Part shown: positions 44,455 through 53,965 of the stretch, piece by piece
Layout: each line of letters opens with the position of its first letter
Numbering within the stretch: the first letter of the stretch is position 1
NCBI GenBank assembly: GCA_045646865.1
Contig: JAZRLM010000018.1
Coordinates: 1 to 64,000, forward strand
Reading direction: 5' to 3'
Length of the DNA: 64,000 nt
DNA from: SIG440 sp045646865
GTDB taxonomy: Bacteria; Bacillota; Clostridia; Monoglobales; Monoglobaceae
Program-made: the position numbers and the translations under genes
The notes under the pieces: generated by a model
The model's database searches: none
What the model saw: the letters and a program-made list of their open reading frames with translations, nothing else
What the model was told of the DNA's origin: nothing

Positions 44455-45321
44455 TTATGGCAATTTTTCAAACATATCAGCAAGTTTTCTTGCAGAAGCA
44501 GCCAGATGTTTTATTCCGTCAAACACATTTTCCGAAGTATAATCACCCAGGAAGCAATTGGCCTCTAAAGTGAAATCGCCATCATAGTTAATTTCTTTTA
44601 ATGCGCAAATAATTGATTCAAAATCTATATTTGCCGAAAAAGGAATCTGATGTGAATCATGCCATTGATCGTTGTCACAAATATGTAACGCCTGCAATCT
44701 GCTTCCAAGTTTTTTTATCATATCTGCGGCACCTGTTCCTGACCCTCGCATTTCTGCATGTCCAATATCAAGACAAGCCACAAAAAAATCATCATTAACC
44801 GCATCTAAATGCGCATTGAAGCTATCAGCGGTTGCACAAGCCGCAAATGAAGATTCATCTTTTAAAGCATCCCAGTCCCACATATTTTCAGTAGCAATTT
44901 TAACGCCACAGTCTTTTGCAAAGGGAATCAATTCCAGATACATTTCTGCGTTAACCTCAGGCGTTTTATCGGTATCGGGATGAATTACACAAATTTTTCC
45001 TCCCGCTTCAGCAGTACACTCAATGGCTCTCTTGTAATATGACCTCACTTCGGCGCTTTTACTTGGATATGGCGCATGAGACTGATTGCAAATTATACCA
45101 TTGTCCTCGCCTATCCTTCTGAGTTTACGCGCAAATGCCAAATAGTTTTCACCCGCCAACGGATGATCATTGGCAAGCAGTTTTTTTGCAGCCCAATCAT
45201 ATTTGCACATATTAAACATAGAAAAATCCCATGCATCAAAGCCTGCTTTTGCAATATATTCAACAGCACGTTCTTCCCCAATAATGCGAGCTGCAGAATT
45301 AATTTCTGTTGATGTTTTCAT
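44455..45321 (-). CDS. Sugar phosphate isomerase/epimerase (AP-endonuclease-2 fold), copy 1
   Basis: This 288-residue TIM-barrel protein belongs to the xylose-isomerase-like group. Metal and catalytic segments are CNQSHAPYPS, VIHPDTDK, IATENMWDWD, VACLDIGHAEM, LHICDNDQWHDSHQIPF and FTLEANCF. Members epimerise or isomerise keto sugars or inositol intermediates. ATG 45321 has only a weak ribosome site. It lies between the ComB-like and GH20 genes on the same strand. A second, diverged member is at 51663-52568. Substrate unknown. Confidence 0.85.
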   Translation of the reverse strand: MKTSTEINSAARIIGEERAVEYIAKAGFDAWDFSMFNMCKYDWAAKKLLANDHPLAGENYLAFARKLRRIGEDNGIICNQSHAPYPSKSAEVRSYYKRAIECTAEAGGKICVIHPDTDKTPEVNAEMYLELIPFAKDCGVKIATENMWDWDALKDESSFAACATADSFNAHLDAVNDDFFVACLDIGHAEMRGSGTGAADMIKKLGSRLQALHICDNDQWHDSHQIPFSANIDFESIICALKEINYDGDFTLEANCFLGDYTSENVFDGIKHLAASARKLADMFEKLP

Positions 45322-45367
45322 TAGACATTCAACCTACTTCCTAAAAACTTTTATATAAATAATTTAA

Positions 45368-47263
45368 TCATCCGATTGATGCTGATATAAACGAATAATA
45401 TGGTCTGTACGGCGGAAATTTCTTTTCCGGCAAAAATAGTAATTTTTCTTCCTCAAGCTCTTCTATTGACTCAATTATTCCCTCAAGATACATTTTCAAT
45501 CGGCTTTCGGCACGCAAGATACGTTCCTTCAATCCACCAATTCTCAAATCAAGTCTGTCAAGTCCGAATGCTTTATTATCCTTCATCCAAAGAGCCGAAA
45601 GTTTCTCATGCAGTACGCATATTTCGGTGTAAAGCACCCTGAGTTCCTCAATACTTCTTTCAAGAACTTGTTTGTCACTATTTTTGTAAGCCGCAGTTAT
45701 CTTTACGCCAATATCCGACTTGATACGCAATACTTTCGCAAGCTGCTCATAATACTCAAACAGTTCTTTTAAATCCTGCGGGAAATCGGTCTCACGAAAC
45801 TTATCATAAATTTTCCCGTAATGCCCTTTTAAATCAACATCTTCGTATTGTTTATCAAGCAAACCCTGGAGCACATCCTGATATAAAATGTGTTTAGATG
45901 CTGTAACAATACTTTCTATGTCAGCAGGGGAATCCTTAAGTTTTTCTCTATACGCTTCTGCTTCAGGCAAATCATCAAAATCAAAAAGAAGGAAGTCCTC
46001 CGCTTTGTAACCCGTGCATATGCGGAACATATTTTCAAGTTGCTCTTTTGTGACATCCTCGGAATATGCGTATTCACTATACAACTGCATCCCAAGTAAT
46101 GCTGTGTAAATGCCGGTTTCTCCGCCATCATCCCTCCAGAGAGTTGCACATATTTCATCTATACCATGCTCGTAGCACGCCTCCATCGCAGGTTTTGTCG
46201 TGCGGAATGTTTTATTGTAATTTATACATATACCGTTCCATGTCCATATACCGCCAAAAAACGCAATCTTTCTCTGCATACTCTTATGGATGCGAAGCAT
46301 ATCACGATACTTCTGGGTCTTTTCGTTATAGTAATCCCAGAATGCCAATGTTAGATCCGCCGGAACTATCTCTAAAATATTGTCAGGCATACCTGCGTCG
46401 GTATCATAATAGTTACCACTTTTTGATGCAATCCTGAAGAGCATATCACTCCACATAACGGGCTCTTTATCATACTTATGTAATATTTCCACAACTTTTT
46501 TCAGGTGAAAAGACATAATTTCAAATTTGTCAACATCCCCATTGAGCCTCTTGTACTCTCCCGTACCAAGTCCCCATGCCTCATCCATACCTATGTGAAT
46601 ACGCCTTGACGAAAAGCATCTGCTTACTGTAGAAATCATCTTATCAATAAATTCATAAGTCTTTTCACATCCAACAAGCAAAATATCACTTGTGTCACAC
46701 ATATCGTGCGTGTAAGACCATCTTATGGTACTGGCAAGGTGAGCAAGTGTTTGAATACATGGCACTACTTCCACACCAAAATCTGCAGCATATGTATCAA
46801 TTTCTTTAAGTTCGTCCTCGGTATATGCACCCCTCATATATCCAAAATACGGATACTCCTTTATCTTATATACATCCTCCATATAAAGCATAAAGGTGTT
46901 CATACCCATACGCGCAATACGGCTGATAATATCCTTTGCGACATCAACTCTCAAAACCGCATTTCTTGACACATCTGCCATAATTCCGCATTTGCTGATT
47001 TTTCGTTCCTGTTTTATCAGGAAATCCTCACAGCACCCTTTCTTAAGCTTATCAATCAGGATGCATAGGCCGCGGCAAAAATCTGGAATCACTCCGTATG
47101 ATATGCTATATGTACCATTCAAACACTGAACCATCAATCCACAGTTACGCTTTAAAACCTCTACCTCGATTCCGGCTTCAGATGTTTCAAAGTCCAGTTT
47201 TTCCGCCAGATGCTCCACCGCGCGAGCAATCTCTTCTTCACCAATAAATTTAAACTTTATCAT
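45368..47263 (-). CDS. GH20 beta-N-acetylhexosaminidase-like enzyme, copy 2
   Basis: This 631-residue cytoplasmic enzyme is colinear with the GH20 protein at 41087-42964. Landmarks are KCGIMADVSRNAVLRV, TFMLYMEDVYKIKEYP, VPCIQTLAHLAST and the catalytic pair in RIHIGMDEAWGLGTGEY (about residue 215). The overall identity of the two copies appears moderate, so they are old paralogues that may differ in linkage or sugar preference. ATG 47263 lies 15 bp after the GH3 stop codon and has a weak ribosome site, suggesting translational coupling to GH3. Confidence 0.85.
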   Translation of the reverse strand: MIKFKFIGEEEIARAVEHLAEKLDFETSEAGIEVEVLKRNCGLMVQCLNGTYSISYGVIPDFCRGLCILIDKLKKGCCEDFLIKQERKISKCGIMADVSRNAVLRVDVAKDIISRIARMGMNTFMLYMEDVYKIKEYPYFGYMRGAYTEDELKEIDTYAADFGVEVVPCIQTLAHLASTIRWSYTHDMCDTSDILLVGCEKTYEFIDKMISTVSRCFSSRRIHIGMDEAWGLGTGEYKRLNGDVDKFEIMSFHLKKVVEILHKYDKEPVMWSDMLFRIASKSGNYYDTDAGMPDNILEIVPADLTLAFWDYYNEKTQKYRDMLRIHKSMQRKIAFFGGIWTWNGICINYNKTFRTTKPAMEACYEHGIDEICATLWRDDGGETGIYTALLGMQLYSEYAYSEDVTKEQLENMFRICTGYKAEDFLLFDFDDLPEAEAYREKLKDSPADIESIVTASKHILYQDVLQGLLDKQYEDVDLKGHYGKIYDKFRETDFPQDLKELFEYYEQLAKVLRIKSDIGVKITAAYKNSDKQVLERSIEELRVLYTEICVLHEKLSALWMKDNKAFGLDRLDLRIGGLKERILRAESRLKMYLEGIIESIEELEEEKLLFLPEKKFPPYRPYYSFISASIG

Positions 47264-47278
47264 AAAATCGTATTCCGC

Positions 47279-49402
47279 TCAATCCTCAAATTTTATATGC
47301 TGCTTGAATTCCGCGCATATATCCCTGCTGTTTCTTCCGATCTGAATTACAAATTCTCCCGGTTCAAATATCCAATTCCCTTTCAAATCATAAAAGGACA
47401 AATCGTCCTTTGATAAAACAAAGTTAATTCTTTGAGTTTCGCCTGATTTTATATGCACTTTTTTAAAAGCCTTCAATTCTTTGACCGGTCTTGCCGCACT
47501 TGCCACAACATCCGTTACATAACACTGTGCAATTTCCCAGCCGTCGAAAGCGCCCGCATTTTTAATTTCGCCCTCTATCTCTATTATCGTGCCGCTGTCT
47601 TTAACCTTAAATCCGCTATACTCAAAATTCGTATACGACAAGCCATAACCGAAAACAAATGATGGAGTGCTTATATTATCCGTTGCAACATAGTTTGCGT
47701 GCTCATAATACCAATCTACGACAAACTCATTTCTCTGATGATTGTATTGTGTCGGGATCTGGCCGGTGCTTCGCGGAATGGTGACAGGGAGCTTGCCACA
47801 GGGGTTAAACTCGCCAAAAATAATCTCTGCCGCCGCAAGACCGCACATTGTTCCTCCATGCCACGCCCACAAAACAGCATCACAATATGGCATAATCTTC
47901 TCAATCGCAAGCGGGCGCCCTGCAAAAATTACGGCGATTACCTTTTTGCCGATTTCCTTTGCCTTTTTCACACATTCAATTTGTGCAGCCGAAATTTCAA
48001 TATTCGTTTTTGTCATTCCCTCTCCGGTTATATACCTGCTCTCACCCAAGCCAATTATAAATACATCCGAAATTCCGGGATAATACCACATATCCTCGCC
48101 AAGCTGGCTGTATACCACCGTTTTATCACTGCCGGCAACACGTTTAACTCCCTCGCCGAGAGATACTACATCCCCGGGCCTGCCACATGCCTGCCAACTT
48201 CCCAGAAGCGCATCTTTTTCCTCAGCCATGGGGCCCTTGACTGCAACCTCCATTCCCTTTTTAAGAGGCAAAATGCCATTGTTTTTCAAAAGAACCATTG
48301 AATGAAGACTAACTTCCTTTGCCTTCTCAAGATATTTATCAGTTAAAAAATCATTATCACTTATATTTTCATCAGCATATGGATGCTCAAACAGTCCAAG
48401 TCTGAATTTAATATCCAAAACCCGTCTTACCGCCTCATCAATTGTTTCAATGCTGACATCGCCCTTTTCAACAGCCGCCTTCAGATGCTTTCGGTAAAGG
48501 CCGTCCACCATATCCATATCCACACCCGCATTAATCGCAAGAACAGCAGAAGTTTCGTCACTGTCTGACACACCCTGTTCCTTAAGGCGCAAAATTGCGT
48601 CGTAATCACTTATAACAAAGCCGTCAAAGGAAAGCTCTTTTTTTAAAACATCTGTCAGGTAATATCTACTTGATGTTGCGGGTTGTCCGCTTATTTCGTT
48701 AAATGCACTCATCACAGTTGCAACACCTGCACTGACAGCTTCCTTAAATGCGGGAAGAGCACGGTTTCTCAAAGAATACTCTGACCATTCAGTCGCATCC
48801 TTATCTCTGCCACCCGAGGATGCACCATAACCTATATAATGCTTTGCACACGCTGCAAGTTTGCCCTTTTCAGCCATATCCTCGCCTTGAATTCCCTCAA
48901 CAGAAGCCCTTGCAAATACTCGTCCAAGCAGAGGGTCTTCGCCTGGGCATTCTATAATTCTCCCCCAACGCGGGTCACAGCAAACGTCAAGCATAGGGGC
49001 AAATGTCCAATGTACACCATCCTTACTCGCTTCCTCTGCCATAATCGATGCAGCGTCCTTTATCAGGTCAAAATCCCAAGTAGCCATCTGCGCCAGAGGA
49101 ATGGGAAATATTGTTCTTGAACCATGTATAATATCTCGTCCGTTTATAATCGGAATTTTCAGTCTGCTTTTTTCGACCGCCGCTCTTTGAACCGCATTTA
49201 ATCTCGACAGTTTAAGCCTTTCCAACTCTTCTGTGCCCGCCATAGCAGTGGCGGCTAGAATGCAAGAGCCTATTTCACCCTTTTCCGCTTTGTCTATTAA
49301 TTCATCTATACGTGACTCGGTTAACCCTTCCTGCGTAAGCTGTCCGAGTTTTTCCTCTATGGTCATTTGAGACAGTAACTCTTCTATCCGTTTTTTATAC
49401 AT
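47279..49402 (-). CDS. GH3 family beta-glycosidase (BglX-like)
   Basis: ATG 49402 is preferred, 11 bp after GAGGAG; the frame from 49423 covers that site. The 707-residue protein has the GH3 barrel (EEKLGQLTQEG, IINGRDIIHGSRTIFP, HWTFAPMLDVCCDPRWGR). The nucleophile Asp lies in FDGFVISDYDAI, at about residue 260. An alpha/beta sandwich and a C-terminal fibronectin-III-like domain (FEPGEFVIQIGRNSRD) follow. Without a signal peptide it acts in the cytoplasm on imported beta-linked oligosaccharides; beta-glucosidase or beta-xylosidase activity is typical. It is co-directional with the GH20 gene 15 bp downstream. Confidence 0.9.
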   Translation of the reverse strand: MYKKRIEELLSQMTIEEKLGQLTQEGLTESRIDELIDKAEKGEIGSCILAATAMAGTEELERLKLSRLNAVQRAAVEKSRLKIPIINGRDIIHGSRTIFPIPLAQMATWDFDLIKDAASIMAEEASKDGVHWTFAPMLDVCCDPRWGRIIECPGEDPLLGRVFARASVEGIQGEDMAEKGKLAACAKHYIGYGASSGGRDKDATEWSEYSLRNRALPAFKEAVSAGVATVMSAFNEISGQPATSSRYYLTDVLKKELSFDGFVISDYDAILRLKEQGVSDSDETSAVLAINAGVDMDMVDGLYRKHLKAAVEKGDVSIETIDEAVRRVLDIKFRLGLFEHPYADENISDNDFLTDKYLEKAKEVSLHSMVLLKNNGILPLKKGMEVAVKGPMAEEKDALLGSWQACGRPGDVVSLGEGVKRVAGSDKTVVYSQLGEDMWYYPGISDVFIIGLGESRYITGEGMTKTNIEISAAQIECVKKAKEIGKKVIAVIFAGRPLAIEKIMPYCDAVLWAWHGGTMCGLAAAEIIFGEFNPCGKLPVTIPRSTGQIPTQYNHQRNEFVVDWYYEHANYVATDNISTPSFVFGYGLSYTNFEYSGFKVKDSGTIIEIEGEIKNAGAFDGWEIAQCYVTDVVASAARPVKELKAFKKVHIKSGETQRINFVLSKDDLSFYDLKGNWIFEPGEFVIQIGRNSRDICAEFKQHIKFED

Positions 49403-49428
49403 ATTGATTTTCTCTCCTCGCAAGTATT

Positions 49429-50316
49429 TTATCTGTTAATTCTTCTCTCTTTTATTTCCATAAAATATTCTTTAGTCGTTCCTACCGAAAGCGGTTCTAT
49501 ATAATGGCAAGATTTCTTCAGTTCCTCTTCGTTCGGGAAGGAATCATACAGTCCGCCGCAAAGCCCACTGTGGTCAGACCCGCCCGATATATAAAGATTT
49601 TTCTCTAAAGCAATCTTATAGGCTCTCTCTTTTTCCTCTTCAGTCAAATCAGGATGCCAGACCTCTATGCCCTCAATTCCGCAATCAATAAAATAATCAA
49701 TTTGGTCAAGCAGGTTATGCGGATGCGCAAGAACAGCAATCCCACCCGCATCTTTAATCAAGCGAACCATATCTTTAATCTTATTAAACTGATGTATGGG
49801 TGGGTATTTCCAGCCACGGCTATTAAAGTTTTTTCTGAACCATTCCATATAATTTTCCTGTCTGACAAGGCCTTTTGCCTTCATAACATTAAAAACATGG
49901 TTGTTACAAAGCCATATAACCCCCTTGTTTGCCTCGAGGATTTCCTCCCAGGTGACGCCCGCAATATCCCCTTCTGCAACACTTTCATCAAAGCATTTTT
50001 TTGTGTTATCTGTCTGTCGCTCGCCCATTTTTGCAAGATATTCCTTCATAGGCGGATATTCTGCATCAAAATCAAATGCAACAATATGACAGGCGCAATT
50101 CTCCTTATACCACACCGAAAATTCCACTGCAAAAATACAGTCCAGGCCTTCCGCCTCACAAGCCTTTGCCAGTTCAGGATAACCTGTTGCAGAATCGTGG
50201 TCTGATATCGCAACTGCCTTGTAACCCTCTTTCTTGGCGACCTTTACAATTTCTGTCGGTGTATACACCCCATCAGAATGAGTAGTATGCATATGTAGGT
50301 TTGCATATAGTATCAT
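49429..50316 (-). CDS. PHP-domain phosphoesterase
   Basis: The 295-residue protein starts with the PHP metal motifs NLHMHTTHSDG and VAISDHDSATGYPEL. GIAVLAHPHN and the final SGGSDHSGLCGG supply further His/Asp ligands. Stand-alone PHP proteins of this type hydrolyse phosphomonoesters or small phosphodiesters such as nucleoside 3',5'-bisphosphates; the substrate here is unknown. ATG 50316 follows AGAGGATG. It lies 26 bp before the GH3 gene, in the same operon. Confidence 0.85.
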   Translation of the reverse strand: MILYANLHMHTTHSDGVYTPTEIVKVAKKEGYKAVAISDHDSATGYPELAKACEAEGLDCIFAVEFSVWYKENCACHIVAFDFDAEYPPMKEYLAKMGERQTDNTKKCFDESVAEGDIAGVTWEEILEANKGVIWLCNNHVFNVMKAKGLVRQENYMEWFRKNFNSRGWKYPPIHQFNKIKDMVRLIKDAGGIAVLAHPHNLLDQIDYFIDCGIEGIEVWHPDLTEEEKERAYKIALEKNLYISGGSDHSGLCGGLYDSFPNEEELKKSCHYIEPLSVGTTKEYFMEIKERRINR

Positions 50317-50439
50317 TGAATTTCATCCTCTTTCCCTTAACTTAGTTTTATAATATAATTGAGCAGAATTTGCATATATACACATCATTTCAGACCAAAT
50401 TCCACATTTAGCAGAAGATAAATATTGATTGTTTTTGTC

Positions 50440-51588
50440 CTATAAGTCTATAACTCTGTCTTCTCCTGCACCTATACGGGTAATGTAAATCTTCTTATTT
50501 GTTGTGTCTATGGTCACGACATCAAAAAGCAATTCCGATATATCACCATCCACACGAGGTGTATTATATTTATACATAATTGCGCAGTCGCTGTATATAA
50601 TCGGAATTCCGCCTTGGCTCTTTTCCACAATGTCACGATGATGATGCCCTGCCATAAAGCATAAGATATTACCGTTGCATTTGGAGAAATCCGCATTTAC
50701 ACAAACCTTAAATATTCCTTCACCATATTCCTGACAAAGCGATGCTTTTTGATTATATGCATCAAATATTTCATTGAGAAATCTGATGGGTTTTGATTCA
50801 ATATAATTGACATCTTCCAAAACCTCGTTTAAATCTTTCTTGTCAAACGAAGGAAAAAAAGCATTGTGCGCACATATTATAATATCGGTATTTTCTTTCG
50901 TATCAAGTGCGGTATTTATAAGCCAATCAGCTTGCGCCTGACTCACACCAAAACAACTCTGTTTTGTATATTCAAGTGTTCCTGTTTCGGTGTATATCAT
51001 AGGTATATCATTGGTATCCAGAAAGATATATCTCACAGATGCAGAGGGGTCATCAAAGTAATAATAAAGGGTATCTTCCCCCTCAATATTTGCTCCAATC
51101 TCAGGAAGATGGCTGTAAAACATATTATAAATCTCCTGAACAGTATGGTGATTTACAGACTTTTCACTTTCGATATAATAATCCCAAATTGAATTATCAT
51201 CGTGGTTTCCGTTAACGGGAAAATACTTAAGGCCGCAGAGATGCTCCTTCAAACCTTCAAAACATTCAATGCCATATGCCTTGTTGCCGTTATTTGTGTG
51301 GTCACCGCCCAGTATAAGCATATCCGCTCCAATAGCTTCTTTTATATCTTTATACGCATTTATTAAGCGTTTTGTACGCAAATCATGAATCACCGTTTTA
51401 GAATAGTGCACATCTGTCATAAATGCAAAGTTTATACATTGACCGGTTTGATATGTTTTAATCTTTTCAACAGCTTCTGCCACAGCATCTTTTATATATC
51501 GGGGATATTCGTCATTTGATGATGTTTCCGGTGAAAAATATCCGAAATGCACATATCCTTTTTCTATCGCTTCCTGTTTATTATTCAT
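50440..51588 (-). CDS. Calcineurin-like metallophosphoesterase
   Basis: This 382-residue protein has all five metal motifs: FAMTDVHYS, LILGGDHTNNG, FPVNGNHDD, IICAHNAF and FMAGHHHRD. No signal peptide is seen, so it is cytoplasmic. With the adjacent PHP protein and the nearby EEP-family gene it gives this cluster three unrelated phosphoesterases. That may point to a phosphorylated substituent on the substrate glycan (inference). AGGAAGG precedes ATG 51588. Confidence 0.85.
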   Translation of the reverse strand: MNNKQEAIEKGYVHFGYFSPETSSNDEYPRYIKDAVAEAVEKIKTYQTGQCINFAFMTDVHYSKTVIHDLRTKRLINAYKDIKEAIGADMLILGGDHTNNGNKAYGIECFEGLKEHLCGLKYFPVNGNHDDNSIWDYYIESEKSVNHHTVQEIYNMFYSHLPEIGANIEGEDTLYYYFDDPSASVRYIFLDTNDIPMIYTETGTLEYTKQSCFGVSQAQADWLINTALDTKENTDIIICAHNAFFPSFDKKDLNEVLEDVNYIESKPIRFLNEIFDAYNQKASLCQEYGEGIFKVCVNADFSKCNGNILCFMAGHHHRDIVEKSQGGIPIIYSDCAIMYKYNTPRVDGDISELLFDVVTIDTTNKKIYITRIGAGEDRVIDL

Positions 51589-51662
51589 AACAAATCTATC
51601 CTTCCTATTCCTTATAGAAATTTTCAGAAAATTTTCACATTATACTCAAAAACAATTCTCAC

Positions 51663-52568
51663 TTACTCATATATTGAATTTAAGAAATTTCTCATAACTT
51701 TCACAGCATATTCTGCCGTTTCTATTTCGATGCCCTCACCAAAACAGTTAAGAGACACCTCCAGATTATATACACCATTATAGCCTATTTCATCCAGAGC
51801 GGCAAATACATCCTTCCAGTCGATAGAACCGGTAAGTGGAATTTTGTGCTGATCAGTCAAACCATTATTATCATGTAAATGTAAAGCGCTTATACTTTTG
51901 CCAATCTGACGTATTGCATCTCCCGGTGTAGGATTATTAAAACGCATTGCTTTGTTGGTATGACCTGTGTCCATACAGGTTGCAAAACAGTCTTCAAAGC
52001 CTTCTTCGCAAATTCTGTTATATGTTTTTATAAATTCATCAGTATGTCCAAAAAAATCACAACAACCATAATTAGATGCATCTCCAAAGGTTTCAGTTGC
52101 AATTTTTATTCCATATTGTCTGGCAAAAGGTAAAATCTTTGTAAACAAATCAAAATTAAGCTGACGCAATAATTCCGGGTCTGTATCCGGCGAAAAATGA
52201 TAAGTTGAAACACCATGCATGACGCAAACAGGTGCTCCCAGGACACTTGTTGCAAGACAGTCAATGCGTGCATTTTTTATTACTTTGTTATCCCACTCCG
52301 GAATATTTTTAAAGGTTGTCATTCTGCCATGAGTCATTGCAATTTCAATTTCCGACTGTTCTGCTTTTCTTTTAAGTCCTGAAAAATATTCGATTATTTC
52401 ATCATCAGATTTACTATATATTGAACCCGGGGTTTCGCAATCAAATTCAATTGAGTGCAAATTGAAATCCACACAATCAGCACCGGTTTTCTTTGCAATT
52501 TCAAATACATTTTCATTTCCGTAAAGGCTTTGTAAATTAAATGTTGAAATTCCGATTTTTCTTTTCAT
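51663..52568 (-). CDS. Sugar phosphate isomerase/epimerase (AP-endonuclease-2 fold), copy 2
   Basis: ATG 52568 is chosen, 8 bp after TTGGAGG; the frame from 52592 overlaps that site. The 301-residue TIM barrel carries EIAMTHGRMTTF, VCVMHGVSTYHF, IATETFGDASNYG, ATCMDTGHTNKAM, LHLHDNNGLTDQHKIPL and YNLEVSLNC. It is a paralogue of the 44455-45321 product with the same order of motifs but clear divergence. Probably the two act on different epimers, or one has changed function. Confidence 0.85.
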   Translation of the reverse strand: MKRKIGISTFNLQSLYGNENVFEIAKKTGADCVDFNLHSIEFDCETPGSIYSKSDDEIIEYFSGLKRKAEQSEIEIAMTHGRMTTFKNIPEWDNKVIKNARIDCLATSVLGAPVCVMHGVSTYHFSPDTDPELLRQLNFDLFTKILPFARQYGIKIATETFGDASNYGCCDFFGHTDEFIKTYNRICEEGFEDCFATCMDTGHTNKAMRFNNPTPGDAIRQIGKSISALHLHDNNGLTDQHKIPLTGSIDWKDVFAALDEIGYNGVYNLEVSLNCFGEGIEIETAEYAVKVMRNFLNSIYE

Positions 52569-52644
52569 AATAATATCCTCCAATATAAGCATATACTTGT
52601 TTACAATTTTGATTTCTCAAACTCGTTCTATGCGGGACAGACGT

Positions 52645-52697
52645 TTTAGATGCAAACCTTTTTCAGTAGTTGTGAGCTGTAAGGTTTAGATGCAACC
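52645..52697. repeat. Short direct repeat in an intergenic region
   Basis: TTTAGATGCAAACC (52645-52658) and TTTAGATGCAACCTG (from 52685) are repeated about 40 bp apart, each soon followed by a T run. They lie between the MFS and isomerase genes. Function unknown; it could be a protein-binding pair. Confidence 0.35.
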
Positions 52698-52725
52698 TGT
52701 TTTTATTAAATTTTGAGTAAAGCGT

Positions 52726-53895
52726 TTAAACTGTTTTAATTTTTTTGATTAAAATTATTGAAATTAAAGATATGCACACCCACGAAACAAACATCGGAGT
52801 ATATCCAAAGTTTTTAATAAGCGCACCATAAATTACCCCCGAAACACCTGCACCCAGATATGTGGCAAAATCCATAACACCGCTTACAGACGCCACATTC
52901 CCTGTCTTTAAAAATCGTAACGGATATATTGATAAAATTGATGTATTGATCATTGATACTGCCGCATAAATAATACTCATACACAGTACCGCAGTTATAA
53001 TTCCGATGTTTGAAAAACATAGTACAAGAGCAGCAACAGCACTTATGAAAAAGCCAATAATAGATACTGTGTTTTCTCTGTTTTTGCACAGCTTATATAC
53101 GGCAGGGTAAATAGTTCTGCCTATAAATCCGATGGAGGGTATTAAAAGTATATAGTATGAGGATGTGGTTAAGTCAACACAGAATTTGTCAACAATAAAC
53201 ACCGCCATCCATAGACTGATATTGTCCTTCATAACACCGTGAAGTGTTGCAGGAATAATCATTGTGTAAACTTCATTTTTCTTTATAAGTTCCCACATTG
53301 AAATATGTTTCTTTTCGCTATTTTCTGTCGAGGGTTTAATATGTTTTGTTGAAATAAGCACTAAAACGCCCAAAACCCCCGTCAGAATGCCGGGTACAAA
53401 AAATGCAAATCTTGTTCCGAAGCATGTAATCAGATATGTATTTATAATGATACTTAAAATGTTACCCATTGCAACAGATGTAACCATTACAGATGTTTTT
53501 TTCTTAGCGACTTCTTTGTCATAAATACTTGAAACAACACACAATACAGAGCTCCAGAGCATTGACTGAGCATATGCGTTTGTAAGCCAGAGAATTAGTA
53601 TTCCAAAAAAAGGTGGGAAAAAACTAATAAAAATATTGCTTAAACCCGCAACACAAAGCCCTGCAGTCATCATAATCCACGGTGGAGTTCTGTCACTTAT
53701 ACCGCCGTTAATAAGTCTTCCTACCGCATAAACCGTAGAAAATATACTTCCCAGCAATCCTATCTGCACAGTGTCGATAATACCTTCTGATATAAGCCCT
53801 GGGCTCGCCACAGACAAATTAATTCTTGCAATATATATCGATGTATAAGCAAGATAAACTATAAAAAATATAATTCTCCCATATTTCTTTTGCAT
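52726..53895 (-). CDS. MFS transporter, organophosphate:phosphate antiporter (OPA)-like
   Basis: The 389-residue protein has about 12 hydrophobic segments. It opens IIFFIVYLAYTSIYIARINLS and has GLLGSIFSTVYAVGRLINGGISDR, the cytoplasmic loop motif of the major facilitator family. The N-terminal half resembles GlpT/UhpT-type OPA porters, which exchange sugar phosphates for phosphate. It may bring in a phosphorylated sugar or move a product, fitting the phosphoesterases beside it (inference). ATG 53895 follows AGGAG. The gene lies on the same strand as the catabolic run. Confidence 0.75.
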   Translation of the reverse strand: MQKKYGRIIFFIVYLAYTSIYIARINLSVASPGLISEGIIDTVQIGLLGSIFSTVYAVGRLINGGISDRTPPWIMMTAGLCVAGLSNIFISFFPPFFGILILWLTNAYAQSMLWSSVLCVVSSIYDKEVAKKKTSVMVTSVAMGNILSIIINTYLITCFGTRFAFFVPGILTGVLGVLVLISTKHIKPSTENSEKKHISMWELIKKNEVYTMIIPATLHGVMKDNISLWMAVFIVDKFCVDLTTSSYYILLIPSIGFIGRTIYPAVYKLCKNRENTVSIIGFFISAVAALVLCFSNIGIITAVLCMSIIYAAVSMINTSILSIYPLRFLKTGNVASVSGVMDFATYLGAGVSGVIYGALIKNFGYTPMFVSWVCISLISIILIKKIKTV

Positions 53896-53965
53896 TTTAT
53901 TCTCCTATCTTCTGTTTTATTCGACAAATTATGTATATAATTCATATCAAGTTATAGCTAAAAAA

